This document shows positions 47,277 through 60,302 of a stretch of DNA of 64,000 bases, one piece after another. Origin of the DNA: Mesorhizobium sp. YC-39 (lineage in GTDB: Bacteria; Pseudomonadota; Alphaproteobacteria; Rhizobiales; Rhizobiaceae); assembly GCF_025753795.1 (NCBI RefSeq), contig NZ_JAOWPS010000003.1, positions 744,001 to 808,000 of the forward strand, written 5' to 3'. Made by a program: the position numbers and the translations under genes. Position 1 is the first letter of the stretch. Each line of letters starts with the position of its first letter. A model generated the notes under the pieces. The model saw nothing but the letters and a program-made list of their open reading frames with translations, was not told the origin of the DNA and did no database searches.

Positions 47277-47632
47277 ATATGAAGCATCCTCATGAGTGTG
47301 TACGCATTATACCACCTCACCCCTTCGCCGCCGCAGCCGTTAAATCCGGCCATGGGTCACGAGACAAGGTCGCCGCAAGCCGGACGAAGGTATGCCTCCA
47401 TTATCTAAGGGGCATCGGCCCAGTCTTTCATGAGCCAGATTCATAAGACCTATCGCTGATCGACCACTAATCAAAAGTGGAGGAGAACCTAAGTGAATGA
47501 ACGTCCGGTGCAATGACCTCCCGGCGCGCGAAAACCGGCTTTGCCGGCAGGATCAGAACCAACCTGCTGTAACGGCCTGTCCCAACGACGATATCGAGCA
47601 GCTCGACGATATCCAAACGCAGGGAACACAAT
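47277..47632. other. Divergent promoter region of the LysR gene and paoABC
   Basis: A 356-base gap. A possible LysR site is ATGA-N7-TCAT at 47430-47444. Just before paoA, AGTGGAGGAG is followed by a GTG and only seven codons (VNERPVQ, stop), which could be a tiny leader peptide or a gene remnant. No other gene is supported. Confidence 0.45.
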
Positions 47633-48280
47633 ATGCCCGAGAAACTCGAAATAACCCGACGCGACCTGTTGATTGTCGGAGCCGCGACAGCGGCTTTGAC
47701 AGCGACGCCATCCGTGGCCAATGCACAGGCTGCCGCTGACAAAGTGCCGTCGTCCGCCGGAGCGCCTGCGATGTCAAAGGTGACCTTCACCGTGAATGGG
47801 GCGGACCGGGAACTTGCGCTCGACACGCGCACCACTCTGCTCGATGCGCTGCGCGAGCATTTGCACCTTACCGGCACCAAGAAGGGCTGCGATCACGGCC
47901 AGTGCGGTGCATGCACGGTGATGGTCGACGGACAGCGGATCAATTCGTGCCTGACGCTGGCGGTGATGCACGAGGGCGACACTATCACCACCATAGAAGG
48001 GTTGGGCACGCCCGAGAACCTGCACCCGATGCAGGCCGCCTTCGTGAAGCATGACGGCTATCAATGCGGCTATTGCACGCCCGGGCAGATCTGCTCGGCC
48101 GTGGCCGTCCTCAACGAGATCAAGGCCGGTATACCGAGCCATGCAAGTGTCGACTTGACTGCCCCGCAGCAGACGACGGCCGCCGAACTGCGCGAGCGCA
48201 TGAGCGGCAACATCTGCCGTTGCGGCGCCTATTCCAACATCGTCGATGCAATCACCGAAGTCGCCAGGAGCGAGGCATGA
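47633..48280 (+). CDS. paoA: Periplasmic aldehyde oxidoreductase, 2Fe-2S subunit
   Basis: A 215-residue exported iron-sulfur subunit. A twin-arginine leader is present ([17 protein letters not shown]). Two 2Fe-2S clusters are marked by [11 protein letters not shown] plus an earlier C, and by GYCTPGQIC with [16 protein letters not shown]. Together with PaoB and PaoC it forms a molybdenum enzyme that oxidises aromatic aldehydes in the periplasm. Its stop overlaps the paoB start (ATGA). Confidence 0.95.
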   Translation: MPEKLEITRRDLLIVGAATAALTATPSVANAQAAADKVPSSAGAPAMSKVTFTVNGADRELALDTRTTLLDALREHLHLTGTKKGCDHGQCGACTVMVDGQRINSCLTLAVMHEGDTITTIEGLGTPENLHPMQAAFVKHDGYQCGYCTPGQICSAVAVLNEIKAGIPSHASVDLTAPQQTTAAELRERMSGNICRCGAYSNIVDAITEVARSEA

Positions 48281-49227
48281 AACCCTTCACCTATGAACGC
48301 GCGCACTCGCCTGCCGAGGCCGCGGCGGCCGCGGCGCGCACTGAAGGCGCCAAGTTCATTGCCGGCGGCACCAACCTGCTCGATTTGATGAAGCTCGAGA
48401 TCGAGACGCCGATGCATCTGATCGACGTGAACGGCCTTGCGCTCGACACGATCGAGACCACGCCCGAGGGCGGCTTGCGCATAGGCGCGCTGGTACGCAA
48501 CACGGCCCTTGCCGCCGATGAGCGCGTGCGGCGCGACTACGGCCTGCTCTCGCGCGCGCTGCTCGCGGGCGCCTCCGGCCAGCTTCGCAACAAGGCGACG
48601 ACCGCTGGCAATCTGCTGCAGCGGACCCGTTGCCCCTATTTCTACGACACCAACCAGCCGTGCAACAAACGCCAGCCCGGCAGCGGCTGCGCCGCCATTG
48701 GCGGGTTCAGCCGCCCGCTGGCGGTGATCGGCGCCAGCGATGCCTGCATCGCGACCCACCCCAGCGACATGGCGGTGGCAATGCGGGCGCTCGACGCGAC
48801 GGTGGAAACGGTGCGCTCCGACGGCACGACGCGCGGCATCGCGATCGCCGACTTCCACCGCCTGCCCGGTGACACGCCGGACATCGAGACGACGCTGGTA
48901 CCCGGCGAGCTCATCACCGCGGTCACGCTGCCCAAGCCGGTCGGCGGCAAGCACATCTATCGCAAGGTCCGCGACCGAGCCTCCTACGCCTTCGCGCTGG
49001 TCTCGGTTGGCGCGATCGTGCAGCGCGACGGGACCGGGCGTGTGGCGCTCGGCGGCGTGGCGCACAGGCCCTGGCGCGTCGAGGCGGCGGAGGCCGAGAT
49101 GCCGCGCGGCGCCAAGGCCGTCACCGGGCGGCTGCTCGCCGAGGCCAGGCCAACCCAAGAGAACGCATTCAAATTGCCTCTGGTCGAGCGCACGCTCGGC
49201 GCGGTGCTGGCTGAAGCGAAAGGCTGA
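48277..49227 (+). CDS. paoB: Periplasmic aldehyde oxidoreductase, FAD subunit
   Basis: A 316-residue FAD-binding subunit of the CO dehydrogenase/xanthine dehydrogenase type: [19 protein letters not shown] and [20 protein letters not shown]-like text (quoted: [14 protein letters not shown]), with the extra Cys pattern CPYF..PCNKR..GSGC that binds a 4Fe-4S cluster in PaoB. The C-terminal half has the AxGG-type [11 protein letters not shown]. It overlaps paoA and is four bases from paoC. Confidence 0.94.
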   Translation: MKPFTYERAHSPAEAAAAAARTEGAKFIAGGTNLLDLMKLEIETPMHLIDVNGLALDTIETTPEGGLRIGALVRNTALAADERVRRDYGLLSRALLAGASGQLRNKATTAGNLLQRTRCPYFYDTNQPCNKRQPGSGCAAIGGFSRPLAVIGASDACIATHPSDMAVAMRALDATVETVRSDGTTRGIAIADFHRLPGDTPDIETTLVPGELITAVTLPKPVGGKHIYRKVRDRASYAFALVSVGAIVQRDGTGRVALGGVAHRPWRVEAAEAEMPRGAKAVTGRLLAEARPTQENAFKLPLVERTLGAVLAEAKG

Positions 49228-49231
49228 AGCG

Positions 49232-52643
<3,412 letters not shown>

Positions 52644-52671
52644 GCAAACCGAAGTTCAGAAAGAAAAGATC

Positions 52672-53430
52672 ATGACACAAGGGATTGAAAACAAGGTGGG
52701 GATTGAAAACAAGGTGGTCGTCATCACCGGCGCCAGTAGCGGGCTCGGCGAAGCCACGGCGCGCCTGCTTGCCAGTCAAGGCGCCAAGCTGGTGCTCGGT
52801 GCCCGGCGGCTGGACAGGCTGCGGGCACTCGCAGCGGAGCTGTCGCTCGGCGAGGATGCCGTCGTGCAGACGGACGTAACGCAGCGCGACCAGGTCCAGC
52901 ATCTCGTCGACACAACGGTGAAGGCGCATAGCCGCATCGACGTCATCATCAACAATGCCGGCCTGATGCCGCATTCGCCGCTGGAGCGCGGCAAGGTCGA
53001 AGACTGGGACCGCATGATCGACGTGAACCTGAAGGGCGTGCTTTACGGCATCGCCGCGGCACTCCCGCACATGAAGGCACAAAAGAGTGGCCACATCATC
53101 AACGTGTCGTCGGTCGCCGGCCATAAGGTCGGCCCGGGCGGCGCGGTCTATGCCGCGACCAAGCATGCGGTACGCGTCATCTCGGAAGGGCTGCGGCAGG
53201 AGGTGAAACCCTACAACATCCGCTCCACTATCATTTCGCCAGGTGCGGTCGCGACAGAGCTGCCCGACAGCATCACCGAAGCCGACGTCGCCAAGGATGT
53301 TCGCGAGCGGTATGAGCGGTGGGCCATTCCAGCCAGTTCCTTTGCCAGCATGGTGGCCTTCGCGATGAGCCAGCCGGAGGAGGTCGACGTCAACGAGATC
53401 CTGTTTAGGCCAACAAGGCAGGATTATTGA
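52672..53430 (+). CDS. Short-chain dehydrogenase/reductase
   Basis: A 252-residue classical [23 protein letters not shown] (cofactor loop), INNAG, catalytic Ser in NVSSVAG, and YAATK for Tyr and Lys. It is likely co-transcribed with the aldo/keto reductase. The N-terminus contains a perfect 18-base tandem duplication (52681-52716), so GIENKV appears twice ([20 protein letters not shown]). One copy is enough for the fold. Substrate unknown. Confidence 0.9.
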   Translation: MTQGIENKVGIENKVVVITGASSGLGEATARLLASQGAKLVLGARRLDRLRALAAELSLGEDAVVQTDVTQRDQVQHLVDTTVKAHSRIDVIINNAGLMPHSPLERGKVEDWDRMIDVNLKGVLYGIAAALPHMKAQKSGHIINVSSVAGHKVGPGGAVYAATKHAVRVISEGLRQEVKPYNIRSTIISPGAVATELPDSITEADVAKDVRERYERWAIPASSFASMVAFAMSQPEEVDVNEILFRPTRQDY

Positions 53431-53434
53431 GTAA

Positions 53435-53492
53435 GGGAGTAGGCAGTAGGCAACGGGGAATAGGAGCCACTGCCCTACTACTGCCTACTCCC
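53435..53492 (+). terminator. Heptamer-type hairpin after the SDR gene
   Basis: A perfect 15-bp stem: GGGAGTAGGCAGTAG (53435-53449) with its complement at 53478-53492. It starts five bases after the SDR stop. Not followed by a clear T-run, so termination would be weak or of another kind. Belongs to the same family as the hairpins at 46347 and 57518. Confidence 0.6.
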
Positions 53493-53503
53493 TCATATTC
53501 CAT

Positions 53504-53528
53504 GGAACCTCCCGGCCCCTTTCGCGTT
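53504..53528 (+). promoter_or_regulatory. EcfG-type general-stress promoter for the DUF982 gene
   Basis: GGAAC (53504-53508), exactly 16 bases, then CGTT (53525-53528): a perfect match to the EcfG consensus. It ends about 70 bases before the DUF982 start. Confidence 0.75.
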
Positions 53529-53597
53529 TCCTCGCGTCCGATCCCCAGCCCGAAGAAAGGCGTCCGCCTTCTTCTTCGCCCAAATCGAGAGGCCCGT

Positions 53598-53900
53598 ATG
53601 CACGACAGGATGTTCTTCACCCCGGTTGCCGTCAGCGTCGGCGCCGGTCACAAGCGTATGATCGCGTCGCTGTTCGACATGCACGAATTCCTGACCGAAT
53701 TTCCACCGTCGCGGCGGCGGCTGAGCTATGGCGCGGCGGTGAGGGCCTGCGAAGCGGCTCGCGCCGGCGAAATCTCGATCGAGGCGGCGCGCGATGCGCT
53801 GATCACCTTTGCAGTGACGGCAGGCATCCTGTGGCCGGGCGCCCAGCCCGCCGTCTCGGTCAAGCCGGTCGCGCGCGGCTTCGGCGGCTACGCCGCCTGA
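53598..53900 (+). CDS. DUF982 family protein
   Basis: A 100-residue cytoplasmic protein with the DUF982 pattern: FFTPVAVSVGAGHKRMIASL, then RRRLSYGAAVRACEAARAG and an alpha-helical end (ARDALITFAVTAGI). DUF982 is largely restricted to rhizobia and has no known function. An exact EcfG promoter upstream suggests induction in the general stress response. Start ATG 53598 matches the usual DUF982 N-terminus. Confidence 0.85.
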   Translation: MHDRMFFTPVAVSVGAGHKRMIASLFDMHEFLTEFPPSRRRLSYGAAVRACEAARAGEISIEAARDALITFAVTAGILWPGAQPAVSVKPVARGFGGYAA

Positions 53901-53948
53901 CATCAGGCAATCAAGTCTCTGGGCTCAGCCGCGGTTCGGCGCGGAAGA

Positions 53949-54761
53949 TCACTTCGCCTCGCCGGCGGGCAAGGGATCGGCCACCGGCGCCAGCGGCTCG
54001 GCACTGCCAACGAATGGATAGGCAAGCTGTTGATGATAGAGCGACGGCACCGGATCGTCGGTGCCATATTTCTCCGGCATCCGGTCGGGCATGAATAAGG
54101 TGCCGCCCAGCATGTCGAGCAAGGGCAGCTGGCCGGCGAAATTCTTGTCATAGGCCTGGCGCTCGTTGGCATGATGCCAATGATGGAATTGCGGCGAGGC
54201 CAGCAGCCATTTCAGCGGGCCGAATTTGATGCGCGTGTTCGAATGGATGAACAGCGACTGCCACTGATAAAGCAGCGTGAAGATCAGGATTGCCGGGCTG
54301 GAGAAGCCGAGCGCGAAGACCGGCAGGAACGAGGCCGACTTGGTCAGGATCTGGTCGATGGGATGAACGCGGTGGGCGGCCAGCCAGTCCATCTCCTCGA
54401 TGCTGTGGTGGATGGAATGGAACCGCCACAGGAACGGCACGGCGTGAAAGGCGCGATGCGCCAGGTAAAAACCAGTGTCGGCCAGGATCACCACCTCGAT
54501 CGCCTGCAGCCAGATCGGCTGCGACTGCACCGCCTGCGTAAGCTCCGTGGGAATAAACCGGCGCAGCACCAGCATGGCAGTGCCGACCACCACGAGCAGG
54601 CCGATCTTGATCACGATGCCGTTCACCAGGAGATAGACAAGGTCGTTCAGCCAATGCCGCCGCGTCAGCGGTTGCTCTTCGTGGAGGGGCAAGAGCCTCT
54701 CCAACGGAATGAAGATAAGGGCGATGATGAGTATCGCCTTGAGATCGATCAGGTCGGACAT
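53949..54761 (-). CDS. Sterol desaturase/fatty acid hydroxylase family protein
   Basis: A 270-residue membrane di-iron enzyme with several hydrophobic helices and the three histidine clusters: HRAFH, HSIHH and, further on, HHWHH (in FHHWHHANE), with an extra HSNTR. Family members hydroxylate or desaturate sterols, lipids or carotenoids; substrate unknown. It is divergent from no close neighbour and converges with DUF982. Confidence 0.88.
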   Translation of the reverse strand: MSDLIDLKAILIIALIFIPLERLLPLHEEQPLTRRHWLNDLVYLLVNGIVIKIGLLVVVGTAMLVLRRFIPTELTQAVQSQPIWLQAIEVVILADTGFYLAHRAFHAVPFLWRFHSIHHSIEEMDWLAAHRVHPIDQILTKSASFLPVFALGFSSPAILIFTLLYQWQSLFIHSNTRIKFGPLKWLLASPQFHHWHHANERQAYDKNFAGQLPLLDMLGGTLFMPDRMPEKYGTDDPVPSLYHQQLAYPFVGSAEPLAPVADPLPAGEAK

Positions 54762-54924
54762 CGTTGCTCGCTTTGTCTGATGCCTGCCAATGCGTTCGAT
54801 CGGCCTGCCTTAGATTAATGACCAAGGGATGAATGGATCGTTGATGGGCCAGGGCGAGCTGACCCGCCGATCCCAGCGGGCTTTCGGTCGGACGCAGCAC
54901 TACGCCCAAAGCCTAGGGAAGAGC

Positions 54925-55713
54925 TCAATGGACCGTCATCAGGTCGCCGACCGGCAAACCGCTCGACCCTGCCGCTTCGAAGCTGACCTGGTCGCGGCCG
55001 TTCGATTTGGCCTTGTAGAGATGTCTGTCCGCCACCACGAACATTTCGGCATAAGTGGTCGGCCCGCTGAAGGCGACGCCGCCGATGCTCACCGAGAGCG
55101 GACAAGGCTGCCCGTCGGGGGAAAATTCAGCTTCCCGGATTCGCCGTCGTATTCCCTCCGCGACGAGCTGGGATTGTGACGGGTCGGCTCCGGGAAGGAA
55201 TACCGCGAATTCCTCGCCGCCAATGCGGCCGACGATGTCGGCGCCGCGAAGCTGTCCCTGGATCGTCCTGGCGATCAGCTTCAGCGCCTGATCACCGCAG
55301 TCGTGACCGAGGCGATCGTTGATGGTCTTGAAATGGTCGGCGTCGACGATCAACAACGCGCCGGCGTCGACGACGGAATGGGCACGGGCCTGTTCAAGAT
55401 AAGCTTCGACGAGCATTGAAAACGCACCACGGTTGAACACCGCCGTCAGGCTGTCGGTCGCCGCGACGATGGTAAGCTCCTTTTTGGCAATGGCCAGTTG
55501 CCGCATCTTCCACATCAGGAAAGACAGGAACGACCCGGCCAGAACCAGGGGCAGAAGAAGGTCGGTAAGTTGTGCCCTGAGCAACGCTTCGGGCGACAGA
55601 TACGGGAAATTGAAGGAGTCGACGAAGAAGGCGGCGGCAATGCAGACAGCCGTGCCGGCAACGGTCACCGCCACCACCCTGCCCCAACTCGTGGGAGACA
55701 AATCGATCCGCAT
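54925..55713 (-). CDS. Diguanylate cyclase (GGDEF domain, membrane-anchored)
   Basis: A 262-residue protein with two N-terminal membrane helices and a cytoplasmic GGDEF domain: ATDSLTAVFNRGAFSMLVEA, DADHFKTINDRLGHDCGDQAL and the active site RIGGEEFAVFL. An RGAD ahead of the active site is a plausible c-di-GMP inhibitory (I-) site. It makes c-di-GMP and probably senses a membrane or periplasmic cue; no extra sensor domain is seen. Confidence 0.92.
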   Translation of the reverse strand: MRIDLSPTSWGRVVAVTVAGTAVCIAAAFFVDSFNFPYLSPEALLRAQLTDLLLPLVLAGSFLSFLMWKMRQLAIAKKELTIVAATDSLTAVFNRGAFSMLVEAYLEQARAHSVVDAGALLIVDADHFKTINDRLGHDCGDQALKLIARTIQGQLRGADIVGRIGGEEFAVFLPGADPSQSQLVAEGIRRRIREAEFSPDGQPCPLSVSIGGVAFSGPTTYAEMFVVADRHLYKAKSNGRDQVSFEAAGSSGLPVGDLMTVH

Positions 55714-55737
55714 GCCGTTGCTCCGGCTTCACCCAGC

Positions 55738-55832
55738 TTAGAGCAGGATGAAATTCAAATTGAGTCGGTCATCCTGCTCTAAGTCTTTGTTTTTCGCGCA
55801 TGATCTTGTCCGAAAAGTCTGCAACTTTTCGG
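55738..55832. repeat. Rhizobial intergenic repeat with two hairpins
   Basis: A perfect 14-bp stem, TTAGAGCAGGATGA (55738-55751) with its complement (55769-55782), then a second hairpin CCGAAAAGT-CTGCA-ACTTTTCGG at 55810-55832. The blocks GCATGATCTTGTCCGAAAAG resemble part of the element at 30764. It fills the 228-base gap between the diguanylate cyclase gene and the small membrane gene. Confidence 0.7.
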
Positions 55833-55941
55833 GACCTTGCTCTATTGTGAAGCGGGAGCGCAAACGAAGTCCTAAGACTTTGCCTTCAATTCGATCATGA
55901 TCAGCCTGGACGATGCGGGCCTGTTGGGTGCTGATGCCAGG

Positions 55942-56112
55942 CTAGATCAGGCGCTTGCTGACGCTAAGCCAGGTCACCGCCGTCACGAGAATGGCGCCGA
56001 CCATGAAATACAGGGTCGCGATCATGTCGCCCTGGTGGAAGTGGTATCCGGAATTGAGAAGCGCCAAAACAACGGCAAGGAATGCCACGAGGCGCAAGGG
56101 TTCATTGGTCAT
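55942..56112 (-). CDS. Small two-helix membrane protein of unknown function
   Basis: A 56-codon frame on the minus strand: MTNEPLRLVAFLAVVLALLN, then SGYHFHQGDMIATLYFMVGA and ILVTAVTWLSVSKRLI. It has two hydrophobic helices with a short His-containing loop and a basic end. No good ribosome site is seen and no family is recognised. It is supported by its clean membrane-protein composition and its fit in an otherwise empty gap. Confidence 0.55.
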   Translation of the reverse strand: MTNEPLRLVAFLAVVLALLNSGYHFHQGDMIATLYFMVGAILVTAVTWLSVSKRLI

Positions 56113-56241
56113 GCGTGCCAACTTTCGCTGTTGCTGCAGGCGGCCACCCTCAAGGCCGCGCGCTGAATATGATGTTTTGGCGCGTTTTGCAATCGCCAGA
56201 CGACCCCGTCCCCTGGAGCACTGGCGCGTTCCGGCGCAGAA

Positions 56242-56754
56242 TTATGCGAAGGCCCTGCCCTCCTCGGTGCGCTGGAACAGCATCAAGTCCAATCCCAGGC
56301 TTGGGCGGCCCAGAATGGTCAGGATCGCATGCGCCTGGCCGCGGTGATGGGTCTGGTGGTTGAAGACATGACCCAGCGCCGGCGCCAGCCGCTGCGAAAC
56401 CGTGCGCATGTCGGAGACGGTCATGTAGGTGAAGCGGCCGGCCAACGCCTTCTCGCTCAAGGCCCCGACCCAGTCGATGATCCTCTTGTCTTCGGCCTCG
56501 CGCGCCATGCGCAACACGGGCAAGGCTCGGTGCAGGATGGCGTCGAGACTGGTCGGCGCGTCGCCCTCGCCGGTGAAGCGTTTCATCCAGATGCGGTCGG
56601 CAGTAAGCAGATGGTTGAGCGTTCGCATCATCGATCCGAAGAACGCGCCGACATCGCGATTGAACTCCTCGTCGGTTAGGTCGTCGGCAGCATCGTAGAT
56701 GCGGCCATTGGCCCATTGATTGTAGGCCGCAAACATCATGAAATGCTGCTTCAT
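56242..56754 (-). CDS. DinB family protein
   Basis: A 170-residue DinB-like four-helix protein. The metal-binding His set is visible: one in TLNHLLTADRIW and two in FNHQTHHRGQAHAIL. Family members include DNA damage-induced and thiol (bacillithiol/mycothiol)-linked enzymes; activity here is unknown. It is divergent from the GST gene with 67 bases between. Confidence 0.9.
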   Translation of the reverse strand: MKQHFMMFAAYNQWANGRIYDAADDLTDEEFNRDVGAFFGSMMRTLNHLLTADRIWMKRFTGEGDAPTSLDAILHRALPVLRMAREAEDKRIIDWVGALSEKALAGRFTYMTVSDMRTVSQRLAPALGHVFNHQTHHRGQAHAILTILGRPSLGLDLMLFQRTEEGRAFA

Positions 56755-56821
56755 CTATTTCTCTCGACCCCACGAAATCCCGTTTCGGGTGCTTAACTAG
56801 ACCGCAAGGACGCTGCCGCCA

Positions 56822-57601
<780 letters not shown>

Positions 57602-57621
57602 TTAGCGAAGGCAGCGACGCG

Positions 57622-58257
57622 ATGACGCCAGGTCCGCAATTCCCCGACGATTTTCGCGCCGCGCTCGTCAATCTCTTCCTGTGGCGCCGGGATGTCAGGC
57701 GGTTCAAACCGACGCCGCTTCCGGAAGGCGCGCTGGAGCGGCTGCTCGGCATCGCCAGCATTGCGCCCTCCGTCGGGCTGAGCCAGCCCTGGCGCTTTGT
57801 CGTGGTCGAGAGCCCGCAACGCCGTGAGGCCGTCAAGGCCTGCTTTGAACGCTGCAATGCGGAGGCGTTGACAGCGTTCTGCGGCGAACGTGCCGCGCTC
57901 TATGCCCGCCTGAAGCTCGCCGGCCTGAATGAGGCGCCTTGTCAGTTCGCGGTTTTCGCCGACCACGCCACCGAGCAAGGGCACCGGCTTGGCCGCATGA
58001 CGATGCCCGCCACCATCGAGTACTCGGCCGTGATGGCGGTCCACACGCTGTGGCTGGCGGCGCGCGCCGAGGACATAGGCATGGGCTGGGTCTCGATCCT
58101 CGATCCGGCCGAGATGGCAGCGATCCTCGACACGCCGCCGCAATGGACATTGATCGGCTACTTCTGCCTCGGTTACCCCTCGCAGGAGCACAGCGTACCC
58201 GAACTGGAACGAGAGGGCTGGGAGGTCCGGCGACCTCCGACCATCATAGTGCGCTGA
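57622..58257 (+). CDS. bluB: 5,6-dimethylbenzimidazole synthase
   Basis: A 211-residue nitroreductase-fold enzyme, which cannibalises FMNH2 with O2 to make the lower ligand of vitamin B12. Seen: [48 protein letters not shown] and the C-terminal [12 protein letters not shown]. The assignment over a plain nitroreductase rests on this family pattern. No cobalamin riboswitch is visible upstream. Confidence 0.88.
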   Translation: MTPGPQFPDDFRAALVNLFLWRRDVRRFKPTPLPEGALERLLGIASIAPSVGLSQPWRFVVVESPQRREAVKACFERCNAEALTAFCGERAALYARLKLAGLNEAPCQFAVFADHATEQGHRLGRMTMPATIEYSAVMAVHTLWLAARAEDIGMGWVSILDPAEMAAILDTPPQWTLIGYFCLGYPSQEHSVPELEREGWEVRRPPTIIVR

Positions 58258-58348
58258 TCCGCAAGCGGTCCTCCCCTTGGCAATGGGCCGGGCGGCTTGT
58301 ATAGAGCCCGCCACCTCAAGTTCAATTTCTCATCACAAGGACCATCGC

Positions 58349-58771
58349 ATGGCGCTCGAACGCACCTTTTCCATGATCAAGCCGGACGCGACGCGGCGCA
58401 ATCTTACCGGCGCCATCACCAAGATGCTGGAAGATGCTGGCTTGCGCGTCATCGCCTCGCGCCGGGTATGGATGAGCCGCCGCGAGGCGGAAGGCTTCTA
58501 TGCCGTCCACAAAGACCGTCCGTTCTTCGGCGAACTGGTGGAGTTCATGTCGTCGGCACCAACCATCGTTCAGGTGCTGGAAGGCGAGAACGCCATCGCC
58601 AAAAACCGTGAAGTGATGGGCGCCACCAACCCGGCGAACGCCGCCGAAGGTACCATCCGCAAGGTGCATGCTTTGTCGATCGGCGAGAATTCCGTGCACG
58701 GTTCCGACGCTCCGGAGACCGCCGCGCAGGAGATCAAATACTGGTTCTCGGACACCGAGATCGTCGGCTGA
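58349..58771 (+). CDS. ndk: Nucleoside diphosphate kinase
   Basis: A 140-residue NDK, which balances nucleoside triphosphate pools. Seen: [14 protein letters not shown] at the N-terminus, the active site [11 protein letters not shown], and the catalytic His in [21 protein letters not shown] is before ATG 58349; the terminator at 58795 follows. Length and motifs are standard. Confidence 0.97.
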   Translation: MALERTFSMIKPDATRRNLTGAITKMLEDAGLRVIASRRVWMSRREAEGFYAVHKDRPFFGELVEFMSSAPTIVQVLEGENAIAKNREVMGATNPANAAEGTIRKVHALSIGENSVHGSDAPETAAQEIKYWFSDTEIVG

Positions 58772-58794
58772 GCCGACACCGTCAAATCTGATCG

Positions 58795-58822
58795 AAAAGG
58801 CCGGCATTTCGCCGGCCTTTTC
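58795..58822 (+). terminator. Intrinsic terminator after ndk
   Basis: AAAAGGCCGGC pairs perfectly with GCCGGCCTTTT around ATTTC. It lies 24 bases after the ndk stop and could also serve the convergent gene. Confidence 0.9.
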
Positions 58823-58844
58823 ATTGGCTCTAGCTTTTTCGCGA

Positions 58845-59225
58845 TCATGGTCTGGCCGGGAAGAACTGGTAGTCGACGAGGATGCGTCCCTCGCCGTCGA
58901 CCGACAAATATTCGAGCCCGGTCGCCGGCACCGTGTCGCCGTCTGCAGGCAGCATCTCCCAATAGAAGGTGACAACGTCGTGCAGCAGCCGGGCATTCGA
59001 GGCCGCGCGGAACCGGTTGCCATCGTCGCGGACATTCTTTTCGTGCGAGCCGCGAATTCGCTCTTCGAGCGCCTCATAGCCTCGCGCCTCGCGGGCTCCG
59101 ACATAATGCTGGCCATCCGGCACCCACAGGGCCGCAATGGCCTCGCGCCGGCGCTCCTCGTCCGTTTCGTTCCACACGGCGACATAGCGGTCGGCCAGTG
59201 CCTGGGCGTCTATGGTCTTCTTCAT
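58845..59225 (-). CDS. SnoaL-like (nuclear transport factor 2 fold) protein
   Basis: A 126-residue protein of the SnoaL/NTF2-like fold: ALADRYVAVWNETDEERRRE, IAALWVPDGQHYVGAREARG and VTFYWEMLP. Family members bind or isomerise small hydrophobic molecules; function unknown. CAAGGACC precedes ATG 59225. It faces an XRE/MmyB regulator gene across a 183-base gap with two palindromes, so it is a likely target. Confidence 0.85.
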   Translation of the reverse strand: MKKTIDAQALADRYVAVWNETDEERRREAIAALWVPDGQHYVGAREARGYEALEERIRGSHEKNVRDDGNRFRAASNARLLHDVVTFYWEMLPADGDTVPATGLEYLSVDGEGRILVDYQFFPARP

Positions 59226-59314
59226 GGTCCTTGCTCCATCCGAACTCGTAGACTTGAGCGGCACAGCGCCGTCCCAAGGCCTTGAGAATTCGGCTGGAAG
59301 GCAGCCAAAATCCA

Positions 59315-59329
59315 TGACCTCGGAGGTCA
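59315..59329. promoter_or_regulatory. Palindromic operator A between SnoaL-like and XRE genes
   Basis: TGACCTC-G-GAGGTCA, a perfect 15-base palindrome. A second, near-perfect copy lies 43 bases away at 59358-59372. Confidence 0.75.
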
Positions 59330-59357
59330 AAAAGCGACGGCCCGGTCACGGCGAATT

Positions 59358-59372
59358 TGACCTCGGGGGTCA
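59358..59372. promoter_or_regulatory. Palindromic operator B between SnoaL-like and XRE genes
   Basis: TGACCTC-G-GGGGTCA, one base from operator A, centred 43 bases away (about four helical turns). It ends 36 bases before the regulator start. Confidence 0.7.
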
Positions 59373-59408
59373 TTGAACCGATGTGACGCCAAGGATTAGG
59401 CTCGTTGA

Positions 59409-60209
59409 ATGACAGTGCATCAGATCCCTTTCGGCGTGCTGCTTCGCCGCTGGCGCGAGCAACGCAGGATGACGCAGACCGATCTCGCCCTGGCAGCGCA
59501 AAGCTCGACCAGGCATCTGTCGTATCTCGAGACCGGACGCTCGCAGCCGAGCCGCGACATGATCGCCCGGCTGGCCGAATGCCTCGCCGTGCCGCTGCGC
59601 GACCAGAACACGCTGCTGCTCGCCGCCGGCTTTGCGCCTGGCTTCCAGGAGCGCCCGTTGGCGGAGTTGGAGGTGGCCGTTAAGGCCATCGACAGCGTAT
59701 TGCAGGCGCACAAGCCCTACCCGGCCTTCGCGGTCGATCGCCATTGGAACGTGGTTCTGTCGAATTCCGCCCTGCCCCAGCTCTATGAGGGCTGTTCGGC
59801 CGATCTCATGCGCAGCCCAGTCAACGCCGTGCGTCTCACCCTGCATCCGGCCGGAATGGGTCCGCGAATCCTGAACTTCGCGGCCTGGCGCGCCCACACG
59901 GTGCATATCCTGCGCCAGCAGATCGAGACGCGCGCCGATCCGGTCATTCGCAGCCTGCTGGCCGAGGTGATGGCCTATCCCTTGCCCGTCAATTCCGAAG
60001 CGATGGACGGTCTCGACCCGGGGCATCGCCTGGCCACGCCGCTGCGCATCGCGACGCGGCTGGGCAATGTCTCTTTCCTCAACACCACAACCGTTTTCGG
60101 AACGCCCAACGACGTGACCTTGGCGGAGCTTGCCCTGGAAATGCTGTTCCCGGCTGATGAGCGCACAGTCGAGATCGTCGAGACCATGGTCCGGGAGGCG
60201 CCGTCCTGA
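59409..60209 (+). CDS. XRE-family regulator with MmyB-like ligand domain
   Basis: A 266-residue regulator: N-terminal helix-turn-helix (QTDLALAAQSSTRHLSYLET, GRSQPSRDMIARLAECL) followed by an MmyB-type PAS-like ligand domain (AFAVDRHWNVVLSN...LTLHPAG quoted in part). Such proteins often regulate a divergent oxidoreductase or isomerase gene and may bind a fatty acid-like ligand. The two palindromes upstream are its probable binding sites. Confidence 0.9.
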   Translation: MTVHQIPFGVLLRRWREQRRMTQTDLALAAQSSTRHLSYLETGRSQPSRDMIARLAECLAVPLRDQNTLLLAAGFAPGFQERPLAELEVAVKAIDSVLQAHKPYPAFAVDRHWNVVLSNSALPQLYEGCSADLMRSPVNAVRLTLHPAGMGPRILNFAAWRAHTVHILRQQIETRADPVIRSLLAEVMAYPLPVNSEAMDGLDPGHRLATPLRIATRLGNVSFLNTTTVFGTPNDVTLAELALEMLFPADERTVEIVETMVREAPS

Positions 60210-60302
60210 CGTTATGCGATTGAAGGGCGAACGAATTGCGCACTCCCCGACGGCCAGTGGCTGCGTTAAGGTCGGGTCACAGCACAGTGGAATCGACATG
60301 AC

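Noticed and set aside
47497-47739. 80-residue frame overlapping the start of paoA
   Set aside because: It overlaps the signal peptide region of paoA in another frame and has no family features.
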